Positions 26,855 to 33,959 are shown, counted from the first letter of the stretch. The stretch is 64,000 nt of DNA from JBMNCQ01 sp049366715 (GCA_049366715.1 JBMNCQ010000057.1:1-64000); one strand, 5' to 3'. The notes: generated from the sequence alone by a model not told the origin. Numbers and translations are program-made.

Positions 26855-27039
26855 AAATCTTTAAAATTGGCTAGAGAGGTTTATCAGTGCAGTTCATCTC
26901 GACAAGTCGAGAATGAAAGGCAAGACGTCGCAAACACGGGACCATTATCTGAAATGCGGTAGAAAATGAACATTCATTCATGAGCGTATATGAATAAAAA
27001 CCTAATTTAGTAGTTAACTATTTGGAAAGGGATGCAAAA

Positions 27040-27231
27040 ATGAATATGAGCAAAATATCAATTGTTTTGTCAATAATAAGTATACTAATTTCGTTTACTG
27101 TATTATTTGTTCAAATAAGGAGTCACCGAGTTCAAAAAAGTTTATATGACCATACTATTATTAATGGCAGCTATTTCCCATACAGCTATTATGAAAAAGA
27201 GGGTATGAAATTTAAAGGCTGCACGTTTTGA
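27040..27231 (+). CDS. Small single-span membrane protein
   Basis: A 63-residue ORF with one N-terminal membrane helix (ISIVLSIISILISFTVLFVQI) and a hydrophilic tail rich in Tyr and Lys. The ATG at 27040 has GGAAAGGG upstream. I recognise no family. It could be the surviving N-terminus of a larger protein, since the tail ends abruptly before the operator of the next pair. Confidence 0.4.
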   Translation: MNMSKISIVLSIISILISFTVLFVQIRSHRVQKSLYDHTIINGSYFPYSYYEKEGMKFKGCTF

Positions 27232-27263
27232 GGGAAAGGTCAGAATACTATCATCCGGATGCT

Positions 27264-27315
27264 GTAAATTAACACGTTAATTTACATTGTTGTTTTAGGT
27301 TGTTTGGCTTATAAT
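27264..27315 (+). promoter_or_regulatory. Promoter and palindromic operator of the phd-parE pair
   Basis: GTAAATTAAC at 27264-27273 and GTTAATTTAC at 27276-27285 make a perfect 22-bp palindrome. It abuts a promoter with TTGTTG (27287-27292) and TATAAT (27310-27315), spaced 17 bases. This is a textbook arrangement for autorepression of a type II toxin-antitoxin operon. Confidence 0.75.
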
Positions 27316-27335
27316 ATTTATAAGGAGTGAGGAAA

Positions 27336-27581
27336 ATGCCAAATATTAAACCAATATCAGATTTGAGAAATTATACAGAAGTATTAAAAGAGGTATCCTA
27401 CAACAATCCGGTATACCTTACCAGAAATGGAAGAGGTGAATATGCAATTATTAAAGTGGAAGAACTCGATAAGCTCCGTGCAATGGTAAGGCTTATGGCA
27501 CAGTTTGAGGAAGGGGAAAAATCAGCTAGGGAGAAAGGGTGGATTTCTGCTGATGAAGTAGAAGCTTCATTAGGAGTATAG
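27336..27581 (+). CDS. Phd/YefM-family antitoxin
   Basis: This 81-residue antitoxin has the Phd/YefM N-terminal DNA-binding fold (IKPISDLRNYTEVLKEVSYNNPVYLTRNGRGEYAIIKVEELD) and a C-terminal toxin-binding tail. I use ATG 27336 because AAGGAG at 27322-27327 is correctly spaced; an in-frame GTG at 27327 overlaps the RBS. The ParE-type toxin starts one base after its stop. Confidence 0.9.
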   Translation: MPNIKPISDLRNYTEVLKEVSYNNPVYLTRNGRGEYAIIKVEELDKLRAMVRLMAQFEEGEKSAREKGWISADEVEASLGV

Positions 27582-27582
27582 T

Positions 27583-27921
27583 ATGGGAAAAGTGGAATAC
27601 TCACCGAAGGCTCTGGAGGATTTACAGAGAATCAAGGCATATATTATTGAGAATTTTGGAGTTGATGCTGCCCAAAAGGCTCTAGGTAAGATTACAACCA
27701 GCGTTAGGAGATTAGAGGAATATCCCGTATTAGGGGTGGCTTTGGGAAGAATGATTGGTATTCCTACAGATTATCTGTATATCTTCATTGAAAGGAATTA
27801 TGTATTTTATAGAATCGAAGGTAATATAGTGAAGATTGTCAGAGTTCTGAATGAACGTCAGGACTTTATGAGGATACTTTTTGAAATTCATACAAGTTCT
27901 GAAGAGGATGAAGACGACTAA
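27583..27921 (+). CDS. RelE/ParE-family toxin
   Basis: This 112-residue toxin has the ParE/RelE fold pattern: KVEYSPKALEDLQRIKAYIIENFG at the N-terminus, RRLEEYPVLG in the middle and YRIEGNIVKIVRVLNERQDF near the C-terminus. An acidic tail (SSEEDEDD) is unusual. It is paired with a Phd/YefM antitoxin, a frequent mixed pairing. RelE/ParE toxins either cleave mRNA at the ribosome or poison gyrase; the sequence does not decide which. Confidence 0.88.
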   Translation: MGKVEYSPKALEDLQRIKAYIIENFGVDAAQKALGKITTSVRRLEEYPVLGVALGRMIGIPTDYLYIFIERNYVFYRIEGNIVKIVRVLNERQDFMRILFEIHTSSEEDEDD

Positions 27922-27929
27922 TTGCAGGA

Positions 27930-28186
27930 AGTGTTCCATAATGTGAAAAAATAGTGATTGGTCTATTATGATAGCCGCCCAGGCGGCAGTCAATACAAAG
28001 TAAGCGCTGGGTCAGATGTAGGATGCATGGCGCAAAAGCTTTGCACTGCAACAGCTTGAGAGAATATTAATATCACATAAATAGGGTGCTGACAGTTCGA
28101 ATTTTGGGTGTCGGCACCTTGTCTTTTTAATGAAACAGTGTTTCCAAGTGGATTCATAACTGAAAAAACATGCATTATGGGACACT
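27930..28186 (+). repeat. ppdK-3' repeat element, copy F (complete)
   Basis: A complete copy. The left end is AGTGTTCCATAAT, the ppdK-like end codes AAQAAVNTK plus stop, a terminator follows, and the right end is ATTATGGGACACT. It starts nine bases after the ParE stop codon. Confidence 0.9.
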
Positions 28187-28305
28187 TTTTATGTTTGAAT
28201 TATGCGTAATAAAATAAGTTTTAAGTGCGTTTGTTATATTCTTTTCAACAGGTATAAAATATTTAATACGAGCATTCCTGTAATGAGAAAAAATGAACTT
28301 TCCTG

Positions 28306-28620
28306 ATGAAAGGAGAAGTCAACCCCCTTTTTTATTTTGAAACAGCTTTTGATGGAAATCGTCACCCGCACTATGGCCGTTTTCTTCGACTTGTGCCTGA
28401 CCAACTGGTTGAGCTTACATGGCTAACTGGTGCTGACGGAACCAAAGGGGCTGAAACGATTGTGACTGTGGAATTAAAAAGGGTTGAAAGTGGAACAATA
28501 TTACGATTAAATCATACGGGGTTTCCAGATAAAAAATCGAGGGACAAGCATGAACAGGCATGGCCGTTGGTTCTTGCTCAGTTTGGAGGGATACACAGTG
28601 GATCATTTAGAAACAAATAG
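28306..28620 (+). pseudogene. SRPBCC/AHSA1-domain C-terminal fragment
   Basis: An open frame of 104 residues contains HYGRFLRLVPDQLVELTWLTG and GFPDKKSRDKHEQAWPLVLAQ, the second half of an AHSA1-like START-fold protein. The N-terminal half of the fold is missing, and the upstream sequence gives no continuation. It overlaps the next SRPBCC gene. It may be the end of a former two-gene operon truncated at the cassette border. Confidence 0.65.
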
Positions 28621-28990
28621 TTTTATTATGATCGATGGAGATATTGAGGCAGTCTGGGATGCTCTCACAAATGAGGATAAACTTACGAAATGGTATGCGC
28701 CGGGCTCGCCTTGGAAAATTCCAAAGCTGCAGGTTGGCGAAAAAATACTTTTTACATTGATGCCTAACGCTCATAATAATCTCACAGAGAAACTTCCTAT
28801 GTTTTTAACAATTGAAAAAGTTATTCATTGCCGGGAGTTTTCGTTTTATTTGGATGCGCAAGAAATCATTTCTTTTGTTATAGAGAAGGAGAAAAGCGGG
28901 ATTAGAGTTTCAACAAATGTGGAAGGATATGATATGTCATTAGCTAATCTAAAAGCCTTAGTAGAAGGAAAGAAAATTCCTTATATTTAA
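28598..28990 (+). CDS. SRPBCC/AHSA1-family protein
   Basis: This 130-residue START-fold protein begins with GTG at 28598 (TTGGAGGG correctly spaced). IMIDGDIEAVWDALTNEDKLTKWYAPG is the typical AHSA1 N-terminal helix-grip region. The C-terminus (NVEGYDMSLANLKALVEGKK) is a little short for the family. Members bind hydrophobic ligands or act as co-chaperone-like proteins; no specific role can be deduced. Confidence 0.75.
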   Translation: MDHLETNSFIMIDGDIEAVWDALTNEDKLTKWYAPGSPWKIPKLQVGEKILFTLMPNAHNNLTEKLPMFLTIEKVIHCREFSFYLDAQEIISFVIEKEKSGIRVSTNVEGYDMSLANLKALVEGKKIPYI

Positions 28991-29053
28991 AATTATGATA
29001 ATTCGTGTTATAGGAAGGTGACAAATTTCAATTTGCTAATCGAAATTATAATA

Positions 29054-29280
29054 AGTGTTCCGGAATGCGAAAAAAGGTTGATTGGTCTATTTTGATAGTG
29101 TGTCACAGACGGCGATCAAGGCGAAGTAAGCGCTGAGTCGATGGTCTAAAAGTCTTGCAACAGAACGGGTTTAGAATTTTTTAATCACATAGTAGGGTGC
29201 CGGCAGATAGAATTTTGCTTGTTAGTCCCTATTTTTATATGTACGGGCACTCATGCGGATTTATTTAAGAAATAAGGTTA
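29054..29280 (+). repeat. ppdK-3' repeat, copy G, fused to a YafQ remnant
   Basis: The left end is AGTGTTCCGGAAT, and the ppdK-like end codes VSQTAIKAK plus stop. The terminator region is degenerate. Instead of a right arm, from about 29243 the sequence is the 3' tail of a YafQ gene (GGCACTCATGCGG...AAGAAATAAGG), as if another cassette was deleted between them. Confidence 0.8.
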
Positions 29281-29287
29281 ATGCACT

Positions 29288-29307
29288 CAACAAACAGGAA
29301 TTTATTG
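29288..29307. repeat. Boundary motif, copy 4 (CAACAAACAGGAATTTATTG)
   Basis: Imperfect palindrome after the YafQ remnant, at the same relative position as copies 2 and 3. Confidence 0.55.
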
Positions 29308-29336
29308 ATATCAATATTAGTAGAAAGGAGAAAAGA

Positions 29337-29818
29337 ATGAAGTCATTTTTACTAATTGGACAATCAAATATGGCAGGTCGTGGATTTACACATGAAGTGC
29401 CTATGAAATAAGAAGAGAATTATCCGTATCTAATATTCCATTTATTATAGGCGGTTTGGGCGATTATTTGGGTAAGGTGGCATTTGGTGCAGGGTGTGTG
29501 GAATATCAACTCATTAACGAAGAACTTCAAAAATATGCACAGAGTAAAGAAAATTGCTATTATGTTACTGCTAAAGGACTTACATCTAACCCAGACGGTA
29601 TCCATATCAATGCTATATCACAGAGAATATTTGGCATAAGATACTATGAAGCGTATCATAAAAAAGAGCATATATATGAACCATTAACAAATGAAAAAGA
29701 GCTGGTGGGTAAATGTCATAATAGAGTGAATACTTCAGCGGAAAAAACATATGTAACACTAGAAAGATTTACCTTGGGAAAGATTTCTTATGAAGAGTTG
29801 ATGAAGGCTTTTTCGTAG
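29337..29818 (+). pseudogene. Decayed SGNH-type acetylesterase
   Basis: The frame from ATG 29337 (RBS AAAGGAG) reads MKSFLLIGQSNMAGRGF, the catalytic-serine block of the sialate O-acetylesterase-like SGNH family, then stops at 29409-29411. In another frame the sequence resumes with RRELSVSNIPFIIGGLGDYLG and ends with LTSNPDGIHINAISQRIFGIRYYEAY, which carries the catalytic Asp-His. The middle of the protein is deleted and the frame shifted. Confidence 0.75.
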
Positions 29819-29850
29819 GGATATGGTAGCAACAAATTCCAATTTGTCTG

Positions 29851-29998
29851 AGTGTTCCATAAGGTGAAAAAAGGTGATAGTCTATATTGATTGTAGCGGT
29901 ACAGGCGGCCATTAGCAAATAAGACCTATCGTTGGGCTATAGTAAAACTATAAAAGGGTATTATCCTGGGAAAGTTTAAGGGATAATACCCTTTCTTA
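29851..29998 (+). repeat. ppdK-3' repeat, copy H (variant right half)
   Basis: AGTGTTCCATAAG starts the left arm; the ppdK-like GCGGTACAGGCGG follows. The right half is a different sequence ending in a perfect 14-bp terminator stem (AAAGGGTATTATCC with GGATAATACCCTTT, 29953-29994). It is preceded by CAAATTCCAATTTGTCTG. Confidence 0.75.
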
Positions 29999-30058
29999 AT
30001 GTGTCAAAATATAAACGGAGATTGAGCTTATTAATCAAGGGCTTAAGGAGAAATTGAA

Positions 30059-30181
30059 ATGATAAAAAATCCGAATTTAGTTAAGGCGCTTATAGAGATT
30101 CTGTATAAGCGTGGGGAAATCAACAAGGCAACGTATGAAAAGACCGTGAATAAGTTGAAAAGAGAGATAGAAAAGCAGTAA
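30059..30181 (+). CDS. Small SHOCT-like protein
   Basis: This 40-residue ORF has AAGGAG eight bases upstream of its ATG. NLVKALIEILYKRGEINKAT followed by a basic helix resembles the short SHOCT-type C-terminal helix pair often found as an oligomerisation tail. As a free-standing protein its role is unknown. It precedes a RelB/ParE pair. Confidence 0.45.
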   Translation: MIKNPNLVKALIEILYKRGEINKATYEKTVNKLKREIEKQ

Positions 30182-30253
30182 AAATAGATATTGTGAAGAG
30201 TTAAAATTTCTGTTGGAATGTAACGACAAAAGCGTTACAATATTATCAGGGAG

Positions 30254-30568
30254 ATGATTAACGTGGAAAAAACGACGACTTTAAACTTAAGAGTTAATCC
30301 TGACGTGAAAAGAAGCGCGGAGGAAGTCCTTTCTCAGCTTGGCATACCTATGTCCACTGCGATAGATATTTATTTAAAACAAATTTCAATGACTGGCGGA
30401 ATACCTTTTGCTGTGACGCTGCCGAAAGCACCGGCTTCTGTAAACGCCGATTTGATGACAGCGGAAGAAATTCATGCAAGGTTAAAGGAAGGATACGACG
30501 ATATCGAAAAAGGTAATGTACAGGATGCAGCTATTGCCTTTCAGAGGTTTCGGAAGACTCACAAATGA
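30254..30568 (+). CDS. RelB/DinJ-family antitoxin
   Basis: This 104-residue antitoxin has the ribbon-helix-helix TTLNLRVNPDVKRSAEEVLSQLGIPMSTAIDIYLKQISMTGGIPF and a C-terminal TAEEIHARLKEGYDDIEKG segment that contacts the toxin. The start could be ATG 30254 or GTG 30263, the latter better spaced from GGAGATG. It overlaps its toxin by four bases. A related fragment is found in the chimeric ORF at 33669. Confidence 0.88.
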   Translation: MINVEKTTTLNLRVNPDVKRSAEEVLSQLGIPMSTAIDIYLKQISMTGGIPFAVTLPKAPASVNADLMTAEEIHARLKEGYDDIEKGNVQDAAIAFQRFRKTHK

Positions 30569-30891
30569 AGGGGTATAAGGTTCAGATAACGGACATGGCG
30601 CTTTCCGATATGGAGGAAATCTATAATTATATAGCAGGGCAGCTGCAGGCGCCGGAAGCGGCCATGGGACAGTATAACAGAATAGCTGACGCAATCGAAA
30701 CGCTTGATTCGTTCCCGGAACGTGTGAAGTTAATGGAGACAAAAGAGGAACGTACATTGGAACTCAGGCAAATGTTTGTTAATAATTTTTCTGTATTCTT
30801 CCATATCAGAGATGAACGGGTAATCATTACAAATATTTTGTATAGTGCCAGTGACATAGACAAGCGTTTACAAAATACAACTGGCAGTTGA
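30565..30891 (+). CDS. RelE/ParE-family toxin
   Basis: This 108-residue toxin has YKVQITDMALSDMEEIYNYIAGQL at the N-terminus, LDSFPERVKLM in the middle and RQMFVNNFSVFFHIRDERVIITNILYSASD at the C-terminus, matching the ParE/RelE fold. It is coupled by an ATGA overlap to the RelB-type antitoxin. Both members look complete. Confidence 0.88.
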   Translation: MKGYKVQITDMALSDMEEIYNYIAGQLQAPEAAMGQYNRIADAIETLDSFPERVKLMETKEERTLELRQMFVNNFSVFFHIRDERVIITNILYSASDIDKRLQNTTGS

Positions 30892-30968
30892 ATTAGTAAG
30901 TTATATCAAATATCAGGTTATTGTCTGTTAATCGACTATTAAATAAAATGATGGCAGGAGGGTTGAAA

Positions 30969-31250
30969 ATGAACGCCGTACTTGTCAAAAACATTGCAAA
31001 ATACCGAAAGAATATTGGTTTTACTCAGGAAGATTTAGCACAGAAGCCGCATATTTCAGCACAGGCAGTTTCCAAGTGGGAGACGGGGCAATCTCAACCT
31101 GATACCTCACTTTTGCCAGACTTGGCTTTTGCGCTTGATACTGATATAAATTCGCTGATTGGGTATATATATGACCGTAAGAAAATAACTATTTACGAGG
31201 AAAGCCTCGCACTGCAACGGCTTGAGAGAATATTAATATCACATAAATAG
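30969..31250 (+). CDS. XRE-family regulator with repeat-derived C-terminus
   Basis: From ATG 30969 (CAGGAGGG upstream) the protein has 93 residues. IAKYRKNIGFTQEDLAQKPH followed by SAQAVSKWETGQSQPD is an XRE HTH. The last 14 or so residues (LALQRLERILISHK) are encoded by the middle of a ppdK-repeat element, so the original C-terminus was replaced when the repeat (copy I) joined here. The DNA-binding part is intact. Confidence 0.75.
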   Translation: MNAVLVKNIAKYRKNIGFTQEDLAQKPHISAQAVSKWETGQSQPDTSLLPDLAFALDTDINSLIGYIYDRKKITIYEESLALQRLERILISHK

Positions 31251-31352
31251 GGTGCTGACAGAATGGATTTTTGATGTCGACACTCTATTTTTATATGAAA
31301 AAACATGTTTTTCGGTAGTTCAGAATCAAAAAAACATGCATTATGGAACACT
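31205..31352 (+). repeat. ppdK-3' repeat, copy I (right half only)
   Basis: Starting at GCACTGCAACGGCTTGAGAG, inside the XRE gene, this is the right half of the element through a weakened hairpin to the right end ATTATGGAACACT at 31340-31352. The left arm and ppdK-like coding end are missing. Confidence 0.85.
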
Positions 31353-31610
31353 TTTTATGTTTGAATTATGGCACACATTTTTTACATAGTGAAATGAGAA
31401 TCAGCCTATTTGCAAGCCTATTACAAGTTGCTTATTTATTTCTACCCGGTACTAAAAATAAGATTGCTCTGCTGGCAGTCATTATCCTGTAGTTCATTTG
31501 GTTATCTCTAACAATTTGCAAAAGAAGATTTATAGATTGATTTTTTTATAAAACACCATATATTATAAATGTAAGGAAATCATTGAATTCGTGGAAGGCG
31601 GTTATATATT

Positions 31611-31886
31611 ATGGAGTTAGCGAAAATTACATCAAAGGGACAGATAACAATACCTATTCAAATTAGGAAAATGCTGAATCTTAAAGATGGAGACAAAGTT
31701 GTTTTTATGACTGACGGCGGCAAGGTTATTATGGAGAACCCAACAAGACTTGCAATAAAAGAAGCACAGGAGGCTTTTGCGGGATTAGCAGAAGAATTGG
31801 GTCTAAAATCTGAAGATGATGTTGTCAATCTTGTTAAAGAGGTAAGAAAAGAGTTGTGGGCAAAGAAACATGCGGATAATGATTGA
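31611..31886 (+). CDS. AbrB/MazE-type antitoxin
   Basis: The 91-residue paralogue of 21179-21454 (LAKITSKGQITIPIQIRKML), differing at a handful of residues. Its 3' end overlaps the PIN-toxin start by 17 bases. The upstream sequence is also shared with the first copy, so a whole module was duplicated and the toxin genes then decayed differently. Confidence 0.87.
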   Translation: MELAKITSKGQITIPIQIRKMLNLKDGDKVVFMTDGGKVIMENPTRLAIKEAQEAFAGLAEELGLKSEDDVVNLVKEVRKELWAKKHADND

Positions 31887-32163
31887 CACAAATGTTCTCT
31901 TATCGGCTCTTGTGTTTAAAAGTGCGAAAATGGCAGATTTGCTTGAGTATATCGCAGGCAAACACACATTACTCCTGTGTTCGTATATAATTGAAGAAGC
32001 CAATGCCGTTATTACTAGAAAATCGTCAACGTATAAAGCTGTGCTTCTTTCTGCGATTACTGCCGACGTGGATGTCCTGATAACAGGAGATAAGGATTTT
32101 AACGGGATAGATATAGACCGTCCCGGAATACTTACGCCGACGGAGTTCTTGGATAAGTATTAG
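31870..32163 (+). CDS. PIN-domain toxin, internally shortened
   Basis: This 97-residue VapC-like protein begins MRIMIDTNVLLSALVF and ends VLITGDKDFNGIDI followed by LTPTEFLDKY. PIN toxins of this type are about 135 residues. The segment between ITRKSSTY and KAVLLSAI is missing, including the IRDEKDKP motif still present in the broken copy at 21438. The deletion keeps the frame, but loss of this acidic segment may abolish RNase activity. Confidence 0.75.
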   Translation: MRIMIDTNVLLSALVFKSAKMADLLEYIAGKHTLLLCSYIIEEANAVITRKSSTYKAVLLSAITADVDVLITGDKDFNGIDIDRPGILTPTEFLDKY

Positions 32164-32216
32164 TTTTTCTATTCGTACGAATAGATAGTGGCATGGCAAT
32201 AATATTAATGGCGTTT

Positions 32217-32236
32217 CTGATAAACAGGAATTTGTC
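32217..32236. repeat. Boundary motif, copy 5 (TGATAAACAGGAATTTGTCG)
   Basis: Imperfect palindrome 54 bases after the PIN-toxin stop. It is followed, as at 26659, by a gene beginning MDDF. Confidence 0.55.
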
Positions 32237-32282
32237 GGGTAGTTTGAACTAAGGCTTATTCATGTTTTTGAGGGGTGAGTTT

Positions 32283-32681
32283 ATGGATGATTTCACAAAG
32301 AAAGATACGGAGGAAGCACTCCGAGCCATAACTTCAATGATTAGCAAGACTAAGAATGCAAAAGAAAAATTTGTACAAGGCACTTCTCAGCATACGTTAC
32401 AAAAGAACAGGCTTGAAGCGCTTAATGTAGCTGCATCATTGATATCAAAAGAATTAGCAGAGAGTGATGTTATGGATTATTATACTAAAGAAGATCTAGA
32501 AAAAGCGCTTGCACCAATAGCTTCTCTGATTAGCAAATCTGAAAAAGTACAGAAAAAATTAGCGCAAGGTACTTGGCAGCATACGATGCTAAGTAATAAT
32601 CTTAAAGCACTCTATATAGCTTCGCCATTGTTAACGAAAGCATGGAGCAAGATGAGTGCTGGAAAAGAGCAAATAGAATAA
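32283..32681 (+). CDS. Hypothetical protein with an internal duplication
   Basis: From ATG 32283 (GAGGGGTGAG upstream) the product has about 132 residues, made of two related halves: MDDFTKKDTEEALRAITSMI with EKFVQGTSQHTLQKNRLEAL, and MDYYTKEDLEKALAPIASLI with KKLAQGTWQHTMLSNNLKAL. Each half is predicted all-helical. I recognise no family. A truncated relative lies at 26726, also right after a toxin-antitoxin pair and boundary motif, so it travels with these modules. Confidence 0.65.
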   Translation: MDDFTKKDTEEALRAITSMISKTKNAKEKFVQGTSQHTLQKNRLEALNVAASLISKELAESDVMDYYTKEDLEKALAPIASLISKSEKVQKKLAQGTWQHTMLSNNLKALYIASPLLTKAWSKMSAGKEQIE

Positions 32682-32730
32682 TACCCGTGTTATAAGCGTA
32701 GCCGGAAGCTGAGAAATTCTAATTTGTCTG

Positions 32731-32944
32731 AGTGTTACATAATGTAAAAAAGTAAGATTGGTCTGTTTTAATAGCCGCGGCCCAAGCGGCGGTAACAACA
32801 AGGACTAATCGAAGTAAGTAAGAGATTTAAAATAAATAGTATAGGTGAAGCTCTAACAGTCTTATTAGTAATGGTTTGAATGATTCTGTATAAAATAAAG
32901 CAAGGGCATTATCTCTTAGTAATTTTAAGATATAAGGCCCTGAT
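32731..32944 (+). repeat. ppdK-3' repeat, copy J (variant right half)
   Basis: The left end is AGTGTTACATAAT, and the ppdK-like GCCGCGGCCCAAGCGGCGG follows. The right half is of the CAAGGACTAATCGAAG type and ends in a hairpin (AGGGCATTAT with ATATAAGGCCCT, 32903-32941). Confidence 0.75.
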
Positions 32945-33057
32945 GTTATAATGAACATGAGTAGGATAATGGGAAGCGAGGGTTATTAATATTCCCAGGT
33001 GGTTACCATTTTTACATAGGTTTAATTTAGTCAAAATAAAATTGAGGGATGTCTGTT

Positions 33058-33492
33058 ATGAAGGTATATAGCTGGAAAACATTACTGGTTGCGATTCTCG
33101 CGGGCGTGTACATTATTGTATGGAAGTTTGAAGATGTGATGGCAGGAGAAATGTCTGCGTTTATTTTTATGATATTCATTGGCTACCTCATTCTCAAGGG
33201 TCTTTGGGTATCGTTTACTAAAGAGGGTTTTGAAGAGGATAAGCGAAGAGAGGAGAGCACTAAGAGGGCTTATAGGAAACTCTTTGGTCCTTGGGCCCTG
33301 ATTGCTCCATGGGGACATTTCATTTTAATTCTGTTATCAGTGGCAAGTGTTAAGTTTTTACCTTCGCAACCGTGGCTTTCAATTCTTCTTATCATAGGAA
33401 GTTTAGTATATGTTATTGTATGTGGTGGATTAGTGCGGAAGCATATGAGGTTGGAAGGAGAAATTGCGCAGGAAAAAGGTGAAAGGTTATAA
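33058..33492 (+). CDS. Hypothetical membrane protein
   Basis: This 144-residue protein has about four hydrophobic segments: LLVAILAGVYIIVWKF, FIFMIFIGYLILKGLWVSF, HFILILLSVASVKFL and LSILLIIGSLVYVIVCGGLV. A charged loop lies between the second and third. ATG 33058 is better spaced from GAGGGA than ATG 33049. No family is recognised. It is the only gene between copies J and K. Confidence 0.6.
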   Translation: MKVYSWKTLLVAILAGVYIIVWKFEDVMAGEMSAFIFMIFIGYLILKGLWVSFTKEGFEEDKRREESTKRAYRKLFGPWALIAPWGHFILILLSVASVKFLPSQPWLSILLIIGSLVYVIVCGGLVRKHMRLEGEIAQEKGERL

Positions 33493-33584
33493 ATAATCTT
33501 GAAGAATCTCTGTTTGTGATTACTGCATATTATTCATTTCTTGTGCAGTTAGTCAGAACAGCTATAAAATTTATGATTACAAGA

Positions 33585-33640
33585 AGTGTTCCATAATAGC
33601 AAAAAAGACAATCGCAGTAGGCTTGAAATGATATAAGTAA
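33585..33640 (+). repeat. ppdK-3' repeat, copy K (left end only)
   Basis: AGTGTTCCATAAT at 33585-33597, preceded by the same TTTATGATTACAAGA-type tract as copy E. Homology stops after about 30 bases and the chimeric ORF follows. Confidence 0.7.
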
Positions 33641-33668
33641 AGCTCATCAAACTTTATGTGCTGAGGCT

Positions 33669-33959
33669 TTGAGCAATTTGAAGCAAATTTCAATGACCGG
33701 AGGAATACCTTTTGCTGTAACGCTGCCGACAACGGACGAAATTCATGCGAAATTAAAGGGAGGATACAACGATCTCGAAAAAGGTAATGTGCAGGATGCA
33801 TCTGCTGCTTTGCAGAGATTTCGGGAGAAGCACGTTGCAGAAGAAATCTTTGATGGTTCGTTGCCTAAGTTTTTAACTGCCTTCACAAGAAGTAAAAGGT
33901 TAAGCGATAAAGAAATTGCTGAACTGCAAAAGCTAATCAATGAACATAAAGAGGATTAA
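33669..33959 (+). pseudogene. Chimeric fragment: RelB C-terminus joined to a BlaI-like C-terminus
   Basis: The frame contains LKQISMTGGIPFAVTLP followed by DEIHAKLKGGYNDLEKGNVQ, the C-terminal half of the RelB-type antitoxin at 30254, without its DNA-binding start. It then runs into DGSLPKFLTAF and RSKRLSDKEIAELQKLINEH, which resembles the dimerisation tail of BlaI/MecI repressors. Two gene ends are fused in one frame; a functional product is unlikely. Confidence 0.6.
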
